Position numbers and translations under genes: made by a program. From JALYXS01 sp051003795 (lineage in GTDB: Bacteria > Acidobacteriota > Terriglobia > Bryobacterales > Bryobacteraceae): a stretch of 59,172 nucleotides of DNA. This document shows positions 44,485-52,925 of this stretch, piece by piece (position 1 is the stretch's first letter; each line of letters starts with the position of its first letter). The stretch covers positions 1-59,172 of the forward strand of contig JBPCKZ010000086.1 in the NCBI GenBank assembly GCA_051003795.1, written 5' to 3'. The notes beneath the pieces were generated by a model that worked only from the letters and a program-made list of their open reading frames with translations, searched no databases and was not told the origin of the DNA.

Positions 44485-44934
44485 GTGATCTGCCCCCGGT
44501 GTGACAAGCGGTTTGCGCTTACCGAAGCGGATTCCGAATCCGAGCGCTGCCCGCACTGCGGCGCGATCTGCGCGCAAACGGCCGCGATTCTAAAGACATC
44601 CACTATTCTGATTTCGGCCAACCAAACGGATGCGGTTTATCACTCGGTGGATGAGGTGCCGGAGCCATTGCGCCGGATGCTTTTGCAATCCACCAACGGG
44701 CTGAATTCCGGTACGATCCTGATTGCCGACCGGCGCGGAAAGGATCAAATTTCCAAGGCGATCCAGGGCCTGCCGTCTTCGACGCAGCGCAAATTACGGG
44801 AAGCCGCGTTGGGCGGACGCTTGGAGGGTCTGCCGCCGCGCGGTTTTTTGGGATGGCCGCTGCGCTATTGGGCGGGGCTGCTGATGGTGGGCGCGAGCGG
44901 CTTGGTGGCGTGGATGGTAGCTGGTGGCAGGTAA
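44485..44934 (+). CDS. Zinc-ribbon protein with C-terminal membrane helix
   Basis: 149 residues from GTG 44485, two bases after the LysR stop. Two CxxC knuckles (ICPRCD, ERCPHCG) form a zinc ribbon in the first 35 residues. A middle region follows (EVPEPLRRMLLQSTNG, ISKAIQGLPSSTQRKL), and the protein ends with a hydrophobic helix (WAGLLMVGASGLVAWMVAG), so it is probably tail-anchored with the zinc ribbon in the cytoplasm. An open frame reaches farther upstream but overlaps LysR. Function unknown. Confidence 0.65.
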   Translation: MICPRCDKRFALTEADSESERCPHCGAICAQTAAILKTSTILISANQTDAVYHSVDEVPEPLRRMLLQSTNGLNSGTILIADRRGKDQISKAIQGLPSSTQRKLREAALGGRLEGLPPRGFLGWPLRYWAGLLMVGASGLVAWMVAGGR

Positions 44935-44943
44935 AGCTTTGCG

Positions 44944-45342
44944 GTGGAACAGCCGATTAACGTGCATGGATGGACGACCATGAACGCTCCTTCGAGTGCC
45001 GGCTTCGCAAATGATCTACCCGTAATCATTACCAGATTGGGCGCCGTGGAAACCGCGGTGGACGGCGTGATTATCGAAATTTCGGGGAAGACGATGACGC
45101 TTCGTGCAACTCACGAACTCCCGCGTGGAGGGCTCGTAAGAATTGAAGCGGCCGATACTCTTTGGCTGGGGGGAATTTCCGAGTGCGTGCCATACGAGAG
45201 GTCCTACAAAGTGCGCGTGACGCTCGCGCACGCTTTATACGGATTGGCGGAACTCGCGCGGCTTGCCGAGCGTTTTGCGGGCAGCCCGCCTAGCGAGGAG
45301 CGCACGCCTTTACCCGGCGCTGCATTGGCTCTAGCTCACTGA
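44944..45342 (+). CDS. Small hypothetical protein, possibly PilZ-like
   Basis: 132 residues from GTG 44944, or about 120 from ATG 44980, which has GGATGG upstream. The strand-rich core (DGVIIEISGKTMTLRATHEL, GGLVRIEAADTLWLGGISEC, YKVRVTLAHALYG) resembles the PilZ beta-barrel, but the RxxxR and DxSxxG c-di-GMP motifs are not clear. Tightly placed between the zinc-ribbon gene and rfbD, whose ATG follows its stop directly. Confidence 0.5.
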   Translation: MEQPINVHGWTTMNAPSSAGFANDLPVIITRLGAVETAVDGVIIEISGKTMTLRATHELPRGGLVRIEAADTLWLGGISECVPYERSYKVRVTLAHALYGLAELARLAERFAGSPPSEERTPLPGAALALAH

Positions 45343-46218
45343 ATGGCCGACCGAGCGGTGATTTTCGGCAGTTCCGGCCAATTAGGGCTGGAGCTGTCGC
45401 GAGACCTCACCACGCGCGGCTATGAGGTCCGGGGGTTCGAACGCGCGGCCATCGATATCGCCGATCGCGCAAAGGTGGAAGGAGCGTTAGCCGAATTCGA
45501 CCCGCGATTCGTCTTCAACGCCGCCGCATACAATCAGGTTGACGTGGCGGAAAAAGAGCCGCAAGCCGCGTTTACCGCGAACGCGCTCGGAGTTCGGAAT
45601 CTGGCGCTCGCCTGCCGCCAGGTGGACGCCCGTTTGATCCATTTCTCCACCGACTACGTGTTCGATGGCATGGCTGGACGGCCCTACACGGAAGACGATC
45701 CGACGCACCCGCTGGGAGCCTATGCCGTTTCGAAATTGGCGGGCGAGCTTTACGCCCAAGCGTATCTCGATCGCCCTTTGATAGTTAGGACATCGGGCGT
45801 GTTCGGCCCGGGCGGCGTCCGCACCAATCGCGGAAACTTCGTGGAATTGATGCTGCGATTGGCTGCGTCGGGCCAGCCGATTCGCGTCGTGGAAGACCAC
45901 ATCGCGTCGCCATCCTTTGCTCCCGCGCTCGCGGCGCGAACCATCGATCTGATTGAGCGGAACGCCAGCGGTGTCTTCCACATTGGCGGAGGCACTCCGA
46001 TTTCGTGGTTCCACTTTGCCCGCATGATCTTCGATGCGGCGGGAATGCAGCCGGAGCTTCACGCCACCGACGAGCGGGAGTACCGGACACCCGCCCGGCG
46101 CCCCAAGTTTTCGGCTTTGGCGAATGCGAAGCTGGAGCGGTCGGGGGTAGCGGCAATGCCGCCTCTAGAGGAAGCGCTTCGGGAGTACTTCGCTATTCGA
46201 AATCGGATGCTTGGGTGA
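45343..46218 (+). CDS. rfbD: dTDP-4-dehydrorhamnose reductase
   Basis: 291 residues, extended short-chain dehydrogenase. Nucleotide-binding AVIFGSSGQLGLEL, VDVAEKEP, STDYVFDG and the catalytic YAVSKLAGE (Tyr and Lys) are present. It makes dTDP-L-rhamnose, the last step of that pathway. The rfbA, rfbB and rfbC genes are not in the window. The rhamnosyltransferase-like enzymes at 19469-23560 are plausible users of its product. Confidence 0.9.
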   Translation: MADRAVIFGSSGQLGLELSRDLTTRGYEVRGFERAAIDIADRAKVEGALAEFDPRFVFNAAAYNQVDVAEKEPQAAFTANALGVRNLALACRQVDARLIHFSTDYVFDGMAGRPYTEDDPTHPLGAYAVSKLAGELYAQAYLDRPLIVRTSGVFGPGGVRTNRGNFVELMLRLAASGQPIRVVEDHIASPSFAPALAARTIDLIERNASGVFHIGGGTPISWFHFARMIFDAAGMQPELHATDEREYRTPARRPKFSALANAKLERSGVAAMPPLEEALREYFAIRNRMLG

Positions 46219-46266
46219 GTTTCACGAGCGCCGCGACAGCGCCCGCGAAATCGCAAGAGCCTCGGC

Positions 46267-46734
46267 CTACTTGATTTCGTTGCTATTTGGACCGGCCGGC
46301 TCCTGGCCGTAATTCTCGCGAATCGTCATGCTCTGGTCGGAGTAGAACGTCCGGCTCCCCGTTGTACCGAAGGCGGTCGGAATCGCTGTAATGCTGTATC
46401 CGGTGGGTGTCGCGGCGAGCGTGTACTTATATCCGCCCTTTTCGCCTTTCGACAAGTCGCCGGGAACCAGATCGGACGCGGACGGGTTCGGCGCTCCGCT
46501 GGTCGGCGGACCCAACTCCTGCAAGGACACCGCATACTTGCCGAATTGCGAGAAGTATTGCGCCTCGGCCGGATGGATCGCGCGCGCGATGGTGCTGATG
46601 GCCGCCATCTCCTGCGCGTACATCCGCGCTTTGCTCAGTTTTGGAAGCGCGATTCCCAGAATAATCAAGATGATCGCAATAACGATCAGAAGCTCAATCA
46701 GCGAGAATCCGGATTGTCTACGTTTCTTTGGCAA
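46267..46734 (-). CDS. Type IV prepilin-like protein
   Basis: 155 residues. A short basic leader (PKKRRQSG) is followed by the class III cleavage site G/FSLIELL and the hydrophobic N-terminal helix (IAIILIILGIALP). The globular part has SKGEKGGYKYTL, typical of major pseudopilins. The start is TTG at 46734; GGAG seven bases upstream supports it. The gene lies 40 bp after kdsA on the same strand and converges on rfbD. No other pilus assembly gene is in the window. Confidence 0.85.
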   Translation of the reverse strand: MPKKRRQSGFSLIELLIVIAIILIILGIALPKLSKARMYAQEMAAISTIARAIHPAEAQYFSQFGKYAVSLQELGPPTSGAPNPSASDLVPGDLSKGEKGGYKYTLAATPTGYSITAIPTAFGTTGSRTFYSDQSMTIRENYGQEPAGPNSNEIK

Positions 46735-46774
46735 GGTTCGCTCCAGGTATATAGTTTATGACGAAGCCGCCGCT

Positions 46775-47593
46775 TCAGGCGTGCAAGTTGCGAACGGCGT
46801 GAAATTGGCGTAGCCGGGCGAGCAAAGCAGGCAGCAGCTTGAGATCCAACGCATTCGCTCCGTCGGATAGCGCCCTTTCCGGCGCGTCGTGGACTTCGAC
46901 GAAGATCCCGCTCACGCCCACCGCCACCGCCGCGGACGCTAGCGGCTCAATGAACCGCGGCTGGCCTCCCGACGCCGCTCCCGCTCCCCCCGGCAGTTGG
47001 ACGCTATGCGTGGCATCGAAAATCACCGGCCAGCCGAGCTCGCGCATGATTTTCAACCCGCGCATGTCCACAACCAGGTTGTGATATCCGAACGAAGATC
47101 CACGCTCGGTCAACAGAATTTTCCCGTTTCCGGTGGACGCCACCTTTTCGGCTGCGGGGCCGATGTCCTCCGGCGCCAGGAACTGTCCCTTCTTGATATT
47201 TACAATTCTCCCGGTTCGCCCCGCCGCAATCAGCAAGTCCGTCTGGCGGCAAAGGAAAGCCGGGATTTGCAAGATATCGCAGACGCCGGCAGCCAATTCG
47301 GCTTGGGCGGGTTCGTGAATGTCGGTAAGGATCGGGTAGCCTTCCGCTTGCAGGCCGGCCAGAATGCGAAGGCCCTCTTTCAGGCCAGGACCGCGGTAGC
47401 CCGATATGCTGGTGCGGTTCGCCTTATCGAAAGACGCCTTGAAGACGAAAGGCCCGGCCATCTCGCCGATCGCTCGGGCCATCTTATGGACGTGCGCTTC
47501 GCTCTCGATTACGCAGGGGCCGGCGATCAGCGCCAGCGGAAGCCCGTCGCCGAACGCGATCTTGCCGTTGCGGACGGAAAGTTCAATCGCCAC
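46775..47593 (-). CDS. kdsA: 3-deoxy-8-phosphooctulonate synthase (Kdo-8-P synthase)
   Basis: 272 residues, DAHP-synthase-like TIM barrel that joins arabinose 5-phosphate and phosphoenolpyruvate. Motifs include FKASFDKANRTSI, ILTDIHEP, IPAFLCRQTDLL and NIKKGQFLAPED. The N-terminal AGPCVIES has a Cys where E. coli KdsA has Asn, which marks the metal-dependent class. The GTG start at 47593 overlaps the pyrG end by 11 bp. Last Kdo gene of the kdsB-pyrG-kdsA operon. Confidence 0.93.
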   Translation of the reverse strand: MAIELSVRNGKIAFGDGLPLALIAGPCVIESEAHVHKMARAIGEMAGPFVFKASFDKANRTSISGYRGPGLKEGLRILAGLQAEGYPILTDIHEPAQAELAAGVCDILQIPAFLCRQTDLLIAAGRTGRIVNIKKGQFLAPEDIGPAAEKVASTGNGKILLTERGSSFGYHNLVVDMRGLKIMRELGWPVIFDATHSVQLPGGAGAASGGQPRFIEPLASAAVAVGVSGIFVEVHDAPERALSDGANALDLKLLPALLARLRQFHAVRNLHA

Positions 47594-49241
47594 GCGAGTA
47601 TTGGGGAACTGCCTGCGCGACCGTTTGGAGAACGGGGTTCAAGCGCTTTTGACGGTATTCATACGCCGCGCCAATGAACGCCCGGAACAGCGGGTGCGGT
47701 TCCATGGGCTTGGACTTGAATTCCGGATGAAACTGGCAGCCCAGAAACCACGGGTGGTTCTCGATCTCGCAGATTTCGACGTAAGTCTTGTCCGGCGTCT
47801 CCCCGGTGATCCGCAGGCCGGCCGCCGTCAACGTTCCTTCATATTCGCGGTTGAATTCGAAACGATGCCGGTGGCGCTCGCTGATCTCGCGCATTCCATA
47901 GGCCTCCCGCGCGCAGCTGCCAGGGGCCAAGATGCACGGCCACGCACCCAGGCGCATCGTTCCGCCAAGCTCGTCGATACCCTTCAACTCGCGCAACTTG
48001 AAGATCACGCGATCCGGAGCGGCGGGGTCGAACTCGGTTGAATCCGCGCGATCGAGGCCGCAAACATTGCGCGCGAATTCAATCACCATGGTTTGCATGC
48101 CGAGGCAGATTCCGAAATAAGGAACCTTCTGCTCGCGCGCGAAACGAATCGCGTTAATCATCCCCTCGATCCCGCGTTTACCGAACCCGCCGGGCACCAG
48201 GATGCCGTCGAAATCTTCGAGCTGCCGCTCCCAACCCGGGCCGGTCACGCTTTCGGCTTCAATCCAGTGGATTTGCACCTTCAATTGATGGGCAAGAGCG
48301 CCATGCAACAGCGCCTCTTTCAGGCTCTTATAGGAATCTTCGTACTCGACGTATTTTCCAATCAGGCCGATGCTCACCTCATCGAGCGGATTCTGCATCC
48401 GCTCGAGCATTCCGTTCCACCGGCGCAAATCGCGCGGCCCGGCATCCCATTTGAGATGGCGCAGGATAATTTCATCGACGCCTTGCTCGGCGAAGAATTT
48501 CGGGACCTCGTAGACCGATTGAACATCGCGCGCCGTGACCACCGAATCGGCTTCCACGTCGCAAAACAGCGCGATCTTTTCCTTCATGTCCCGCGGCAGG
48601 AAACGCTCCGAGCGGCACAGAAGTATGTCGGGCTGAATGCCGATGGCGCGCAGCTCCTTGACGCTATGTTGCGTGGGTTTGGTTTTCAGCTCCTGCGCCG
48701 CGGCGATCCACGGGACCAGCGTTACGTGAACGAAGATGCAGTTTTCGCGGCCCTGTTCGTGGCGAATCTGGCGGATGGCCTCGAGAAAGGGCAGCGACTC
48801 GATGTCGCCCACCGTGCCGCCGATTTCGACGATCACGACATCCGCACCGGCCGAGACCTTCTTCACCGCCGCCTTGATTTCGTTGGTCACGTGAGGAATT
48901 ACCTGGACGGTCTTGCCTAGGTAATCGCCGCGTCTTTCGCGGGTGATGATCTGCTCGTAGATCCGGCCTGAAGTCAGATTATTGGCCTGCGTGAGTTTGC
49001 AGTGCGTGAAGCGCTCGTAATGGCCTAAATCGAGATCGGTTTCCGCGCCATCGTCGGTGACGAATACTTCGCCGTGCTGGAACGGGCTCATGGTTCCGGG
49101 ATCGACATTTAGATACGGATCGAATTTCTGGAGATTGACCCGCAGCCCGCGGCTTTCGAGCAGGCAGCCTATCGATGCGGCGGCGATCCCTTTGCCGAGG
49201 GACGATACGACTCCGCCGGTAACAAAAATATATTTAGCCAC
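47583..49241 (-). CDS. pyrG: CTP synthase
   Basis: 552 residues from GTG 49241 (MAKYIFVTGGVVSSLGKGI). Synthetase domain (1-270) with the ATP loop SSLGKG and IVEIGGTVGDIES; class I glutamine amidotransferase domain (about 290-540) with the nucleophile in YFGICLGMQ and the His-Glu pair in QFHPEFKS. It makes CTP from UTP and glutamine. Between kdsB and kdsA it supplies the CTP used by KdsB, an arrangement also known from chlamydiae. An in-frame extension to 49379 is rejected because it only translates the palindromic repeat. Confidence 0.96.
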   Translation of the reverse strand: MAKYIFVTGGVVSSLGKGIAAASIGCLLESRGLRVNLQKFDPYLNVDPGTMSPFQHGEVFVTDDGAETDLDLGHYERFTHCKLTQANNLTSGRIYEQIITRERRGDYLGKTVQVIPHVTNEIKAAVKKVSAGADVVIVEIGGTVGDIESLPFLEAIRQIRHEQGRENCIFVHVTLVPWIAAAQELKTKPTQHSVKELRAIGIQPDILLCRSERFLPRDMKEKIALFCDVEADSVVTARDVQSVYEVPKFFAEQGVDEIILRHLKWDAGPRDLRRWNGMLERMQNPLDEVSIGLIGKYVEYEDSYKSLKEALLHGALAHQLKVQIHWIEAESVTGPGWERQLEDFDGILVPGGFGKRGIEGMINAIRFAREQKVPYFGICLGMQTMVIEFARNVCGLDRADSTEFDPAAPDRVIFKLRELKGIDELGGTMRLGAWPCILAPGSCAREAYGMREISERHRHRFEFNREYEGTLTAAGLRITGETPDKTYVEICEIENHPWFLGCQFHPEFKSKPMEPHPLFRAFIGAAYEYRQKRLNPVLQTVAQAVPQYSRGD

Positions 49242-49261
49242 GTGTGTCCCGTGTGGCGTTC

Positions 49262-49381
49262 TTGTGGCGCGGGCACTCGTGCCTGCCGTGTCCACACTCG
49301 TGTGGACACTTGTTCCGAAGTGGGAAAAACCCTGCGTCCACACGAGTGTGGACACGGCAGGCACGAGTGCCCGCGCCACAA
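49262..49381. repeat. Long palindromic repeat element (46-bp perfect arms)
   Basis: Arms 49262-49307 and 49336-49381 are exact reverse complements, separated by a 28-base spacer. Each arm itself contains two small hairpins: GGCACTCGTGCC (49272-49283) and GTCCACACTCGTGTGGAC (49290-49307). The element lies between kdsB and pyrG, covering the last 8 bases or less upstream of kdsB's stop region and ending 20 bp before pyrG's start. A related copy is at 57864-57958. It resembles a REP/REPIN-type dispersed element. Confidence 0.85.
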
Positions 49382-49388
49382 AACCAAC

Positions 49389-50108
49389 TCATCGTGCGAC
49401 CTCGTACAGCGCCGCCACTTTTTCTAAATCTTCAGGCGTATCCACCCCCACCGATTCGTAGTCAGTTTCCACCACGCGAATCTTGAAACCATTCTCCAAA
49501 GCCCGCAGTTGCTCCAGCCGCTCGCCTCTTTCGAGGGGACCCACGGGCAAATCGGAATACCGCAAAAGAAAGTCGCGCCGGTAAACATAAAGCCCAATGT
49601 GCTTGTAGTAAGGAGGCGCGGACGGAATCGTCGAACGCGAAAAGTAGAGGGCGTTCTGAAAGCGGTCCGTAACTACTTTCACCACATTCGGATCCCCGAT
49701 CTCGCGCGGATCTTCTATTTTCTTGCTTAGAGTCGCCATCGGTATCGACGGTTCATCGGCCAGCGGGAGAATCGCGGCATCGATCGCGGCGGGGTCGATC
49801 AGCGGCTCATCCCCCTGGACATTCACGACGATCTCCGCCGATTCCGCCGAGGCTACCTCCGCCACCCGGTCCGAGCCAGAGAGATGATCCGGCCGAGTCA
49901 TCCGCACGAGCGCCCCGAATCCGCGCGCCGCCGCATAAATCCGCTCGTCGTCGGTGGCGATAATCACGGAGGTGAGATATCGCGCCATCGACACACGTTC
50001 GTGGACATGCTCGAGCATGGATTTACCGGCGAGGGTGGCGAGGGCTTTTCCGGGGAAACGAGAAGAAGCGTACCGAGCAGGGATAACGCCCAGAATCTTG
50101 CGAGGCAC
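49389..50108 (-). CDS. kdsB: 3-deoxy-manno-octulosonate cytidylyltransferase
   Basis: 239 residues from GTG 50108. VIPARYASSRFPGKAL is the nucleotide-binding loop; TDDERI, GSDRVAEV, VVNVQGDEPLI and KHIGLYVYRRDFL are family signatures. It activates Kdo as CMP-Kdo for lipid A core synthesis. A TTG at 50123 is also in frame; the GTG gives the usual short leader before IPARY. First gene of kdsB-pyrG-kdsA; divergent from the VWFA genes. Confidence 0.92.
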   Translation of the reverse strand: MPRKILGVIPARYASSRFPGKALATLAGKSMLEHVHERVSMARYLTSVIIATDDERIYAAARGFGALVRMTRPDHLSGSDRVAEVASAESAEIVVNVQGDEPLIDPAAIDAAILPLADEPSIPMATLSKKIEDPREIGDPNVVKVVTDRFQNALYFSRSTIPSAPPYYKHIGLYVYRRDFLLRYSDLPVGPLERGERLEQLRALENGFKIRVVETDYESVGVDTPEDLEKVAALYEVAR

Positions 50109-50175
50109 AGACGATCTTACCAAAAAACTCTCGTGATAGACTGAGGATCAGAATCAGAATCGGAAGCAATCAGGT

Positions 50176-51174
50176 ATGCGATTCCCCCAATTTGCAGTCC
50201 TGTCCGCTCTCTTGGCCGTATTCGCTTTCAGCCTCCCGTCGGCGGATAAGGGAGCGAGCGCCGCCTCCGATCCTAAAGTGAATATTGAACCGCGCGCAAG
50301 GCCGACGGCGCCCGAGCCGCCGCTCCCCCGGGCAAATATTCGCGTCGATACCAACGTGGTTCAGATTCCCGTGACCGTAACCGATCCGCTAAACCGCTTC
50401 GTCACCGGCCTGGAAAAAGAGAATTTCCGGCTTTTCGAGGATAAAGCCGAGCAGAAGGTATCGTATTTCGCCAGTGAAGACGCGCCCATATCGGTTGGGC
50501 TGGTGTTCGATACGAGCGGCAGCATGGGAAGCAAGCTGGACAAGTCGCGGCAGGCGGTCGCGCAATTTTTCAAGACAACCAATCCGGAAGATGAATTTTT
50601 CCTGGTCGAATTTAACGACCGCCCGACCCTGGTAAGCGGTTTCACCACGAGTTTGGAAGAGATTCAGAACCACCTCACGTTTACGCAATCGAAGGGACGA
50701 ACAGCATTGCTCGATGGCGTTTACCTTGCGTTGCATCAGATGAAAAAGGGCCACAATGCGCGCAAAGCGCTGCTGATCATCTCGGATGGCGGCGACAATA
50801 GCAGCCGGTACACGGAGAGCGAGATCAAGAATCTGGTTCGCGAGGCGGACGTGCAGATCTACGCGATCGGCATCTTCGAACCCATGTCGGCGCGGGGCCG
50901 GACCGCCGAAGAATTGTCGGGTCCCGGTTTGCTGACCGAGATCGCGGAGCAGACGGGCGGGCGCCATTTTCCGGTGGAGAATCTCAATGAGCTGCCCGAT
51001 ATCGCGGCGAAGATTGGAATCGAATTGAGAAATCAGTATCTGTTGGGTTACACGCCCACCAATACGGGGCGGGACGGAAAGTACCGCAAGGTCAAAGTCA
51101 CGCTCGTGCAGCCGCGAGGCCTGCCTCCCCTTCATGCGTTTTGGAGATTGGGCTATTATGCTCCGACACGGTAG
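50176..51174 (+). CDS. VWFA-related acidobacterial domain protein (first)
   Basis: 332 residues. Signal peptide (about 1-20), a Pro-rich stretch, then VTVTDPLNRFVTGLEKENF and a von Willebrand A fold with the MIDAS motif DTSGSMGSK; GGDNSSR lies at the second metal-loop position. The C-terminal region (NQYLLGYTPTN, KYRKVKVTLVQP, RLGYYAPT) is the usual ending of TIGR03436-type proteins, expanded in Solibacter. Secreted, ligand unknown. The second VWFA gene starts 17 bp before its stop. Confidence 0.87.
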   Translation: MRFPQFAVLSALLAVFAFSLPSADKGASAASDPKVNIEPRARPTAPEPPLPRANIRVDTNVVQIPVTVTDPLNRFVTGLEKENFRLFEDKAEQKVSYFASEDAPISVGLVFDTSGSMGSKLDKSRQAVAQFFKTTNPEDEFFLVEFNDRPTLVSGFTTSLEEIQNHLTFTQSKGRTALLDGVYLALHQMKKGHNARKALLIISDGGDNSSRYTESEIKNLVREADVQIYAIGIFEPMSARGRTAEELSGPGLLTEIAEQTGGRHFPVENLNELPDIAAKIGIELRNQYLLGYTPTNTGRDGKYRKVKVTLVQPRGLPPLHAFWRLGYYAPTR

Positions 51175-52120
51175 GAATGTGGCGCTTGTTGCCGCGCTCG
51201 CGCTGGCAATGCTAGCCGCGCCCTGGGCTTCGAAAGGCCAGCAGAAATCCGACGAAGACGCCCGGTTCTCCACGGATACCCGCTTGGTTATTCTTCCGGT
51301 AACGGTCCAGGATAAGAACGGCCATCTCGTTACCAATCTGCCGCAAAGCGCGTTCCAGATTTATGAAAACGGCGTGCTTCAGCCAATCAAGACGTTCAAG
51401 CGCGAAGACGTGCCGGTATCGCTCGGCTTGATTGTCGACAATAGCGGAAGCATGCGGGACAAACGGCAGAAAGTGGAATCGGCCTCGCTGGCCTTGGTGA
51501 AAGACTCCAACCGCGAGGATGAAGTCTTTATCGTCAACTTCAACGATGAGGCCTTTCTCGATCAGGATTTCACGAACAACATCAAGGAAATGGAGCAAGG
51601 CCTCACGAAGATCGATTCGCGCGGGGGCACGGCCATGCGCGACGCGATCCGGATGTCGATAGACCATTTGAAAGAGAAAGGCAAGAAAGACAAGAAAGTC
51701 TTGCTCGTGGTGACCGACGGGAACGACAATGCGAGCATCGTTAGCCTGGAGAATCTAGTCCGGGCGGCTCAACAGAGCGAAGTGATTCTCTACGCCATCG
51801 GTTTACTGAGCGATGAAGAGCGCCGCGAAGCCAACCGCGCGAAGCGCGCTTTGATCGCGCTGACCGATGCGACCGGCGGACAGGTTTATTTTCCCAAGGA
51901 AGTATCCGAAGTGGATCGCATCGCGCATCAGGTCGCGCGCGATATCCGCAACCAATACACCATCGGGTACAGTCCGCTGAATGCCGCGCTCGACGGCAGC
52001 TATCGAACCGTCAAGGTGATTGCCACGGGCCCGAACAAGCTTGCCGTTCGAACGCGCAGCGGCTACTACGCCACTCCCGATAAGACGAACATCTCCGCGT
52101 CATCCCGGCCGTCGCGGTAA
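51158..52120 (+). CDS. VWFA-related acidobacterial domain protein (second)
   Basis: 320 residues starting at ATG 51158. Signal peptide (VALVAALALAMLAAPWASKG), then ILPVTVQDKNGHLVTNLPQSAF, a MIDAS motif DNSGSMRD, GTAMRDAI and the closing NQYTIGYSPLN, RSGYYATPDK. A paralogue of the preceding gene, overlapping it by 17 bp and clearly diverged. Likely secreted with it, possibly as a pair. Confidence 0.87.
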   Translation: MLRHGRNVALVAALALAMLAAPWASKGQQKSDEDARFSTDTRLVILPVTVQDKNGHLVTNLPQSAFQIYENGVLQPIKTFKREDVPVSLGLIVDNSGSMRDKRQKVESASLALVKDSNREDEVFIVNFNDEAFLDQDFTNNIKEMEQGLTKIDSRGGTAMRDAIRMSIDHLKEKGKKDKKVLLVVTDGNDNASIVSLENLVRAAQQSEVILYAIGLLSDEERREANRAKRALIALTDATGGQVYFPKEVSEVDRIAHQVARDIRNQYTIGYSPLNAALDGSYRTVKVIATGPNKLAVRTRSGYYATPDKTNISASSRPSR

Positions 52121-52315
52121 ATGGTTGGCGCGATCTGGCGTCTTACCCGCGGTTACCGGCTTAGGCCTTGGCGCAGCCCTTACTTGAAGTGGCGGATCGA
52201 AACCTATTCCGGCATTCCCGCCGGCCAAATCCAATTTAGAGATTTCGTGCGATTCAGTTGGAAAACCAGAAAGGAACTGCTGCGCTATTTGCGTTGGACG
52301 GGAAAGATGAAATAA
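52121..52315 (+). CDS. Small conserved basic protein
   Basis: 64 residues, starting at the base after the second VWFA stop. RPWRSPYLKWRIETYSGIPA and FVRFSWKTRKELLRYLRWTG form two short helices rich in Arg and Trp. Short proteins of this look follow other acidobacterial genes, but no function is known to me. Frame conservation with no overlap and its length make it a plausible gene. Confidence 0.55.
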   Translation: MVGAIWRLTRGYRLRPWRSPYLKWRIETYSGIPAGQIQFRDFVRFSWKTRKELLRYLRWTGKMK

Positions 52316-52343
52316 GCCGGGCGAACCATAAAGCTCGCCCGGC
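52316..52343. terminator. Bidirectional hairpin terminator
   Basis: A 9-bp stem (GCCGGGCGA with TCGCCCGGC) around a ten-base loop begins directly after the small protein's stop and lies 8 bp from the stop of the convergent Ser/Thr-rich gene. On the minus strand it is followed by TTATTTC, a short T-rich tail, so it should stop transcripts of that gene best. Confidence 0.6.
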
Positions 52344-52351
52344 TCGGAGAG

Positions 52352-52699
52352 TTACGGCTTCGGGGTGGTGGTGGTGGTTGAACTGCTGCTGTCGGTCGTG
52401 CTGCTGGATCCGGTCGCGCTGTCCATGTTGCCCTTCTTGTGATGCTTCTTGGATTTGGTCATGGTCGTATCGGTTGACGAAGTCGTTCCAGTGCCGGTCG
52501 AGTCGGTCGCGGCCATGTCGCCCGTCGCGGTCTTTTTGTGCTTCTTGTGCTTCGTAGTCGTGGTGGTTGTGCCTGTCGCATCCTGATTCGTAGTCGCCGA
52601 ATGCTCCGTGCTCTGCGTCGAGGATGTGGAACCGGCCTGGCCAAAAACGAGCGGCACACTGGCCAAAGTGAAAAATGCGGCTAAAACAGTCTTCTTCAT
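52352..52699 (-). CDS. Secreted low-complexity Ser/Thr-rich protein with Lys/His patches
   Basis: 115 residues with a signal peptide (KKTVLAAFFTLASVPLVFG). The mature chain is almost entirely Ser, Thr, Ala, Gly and Lys; two basic patches, KHKKHKK and KSKKHHKKG, sit in the Ser/Thr background. It has no fold signature. It may be a cell-surface or stress-related disordered protein. It is convergent with the VWFA operon. Confidence 0.6.
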   Translation of the reverse strand: MKKTVLAAFFTLASVPLVFGQAGSTSSTQSTEHSATTNQDATGTTTTTTKHKKHKKTATGDMAATDSTGTGTTSSTDTTMTKSKKHHKKGNMDSATGSSSTTDSSSSTTTTTPKP

Positions 52700-52842
52700 G
52701 CTAAATTTCTCCTTGCGGGTAGCTTTGCATGTGTCCCGCTGTTTCCATCTTGTTACTTCTCCCGCTACTTGGCGATAGCCTCGGTAGGCTATACGGAGAC
52801 ACGTTTGTGAGGGGTAGTACCGTTAGGAATTTTAATAATTTA
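52700..52842. other. Intergenic region before the sensor kinase promoter
   Basis: This gap is AT-richer than the neighbouring genes, with GGAGAAAT just upstream of the Ser/Thr-rich gene's ATG as its ribosome binding site on the minus strand. It must contain that gene's promoter. I see no further gene or structure. Confidence 0.4.
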
Positions 52843-52870
52843 TTGACAATTAGACTGGCCAGGCTATGGT
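52843..52870 (+). promoter_or_regulatory. Sigma-70-type promoter for the sensor kinase operon
   Basis: Perfect TTGACA (52843-52848), a 16-base spacer and TATGGT (52865-52870). The start codon is 56 bp downstream. The stretch just before is A/T-rich (TTTAATAATTTA), like an UP element. Confidence 0.5.
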
Positions 52871-52925
52871 AAAAAACCTCGGCTTCCGAAACACTGTGGT
52901 AAGCGGCTGACAGGATTCCAAATCG

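Noticed and set aside
49242..49379. N-terminal extension of CTP synthase to 49379 and short frames reading 'WRGHSCLPCPHSCG'
   Set aside because: These peptides come from translating the palindromic repeat; CTP synthase proteins start at the KYIFVTGG segment.
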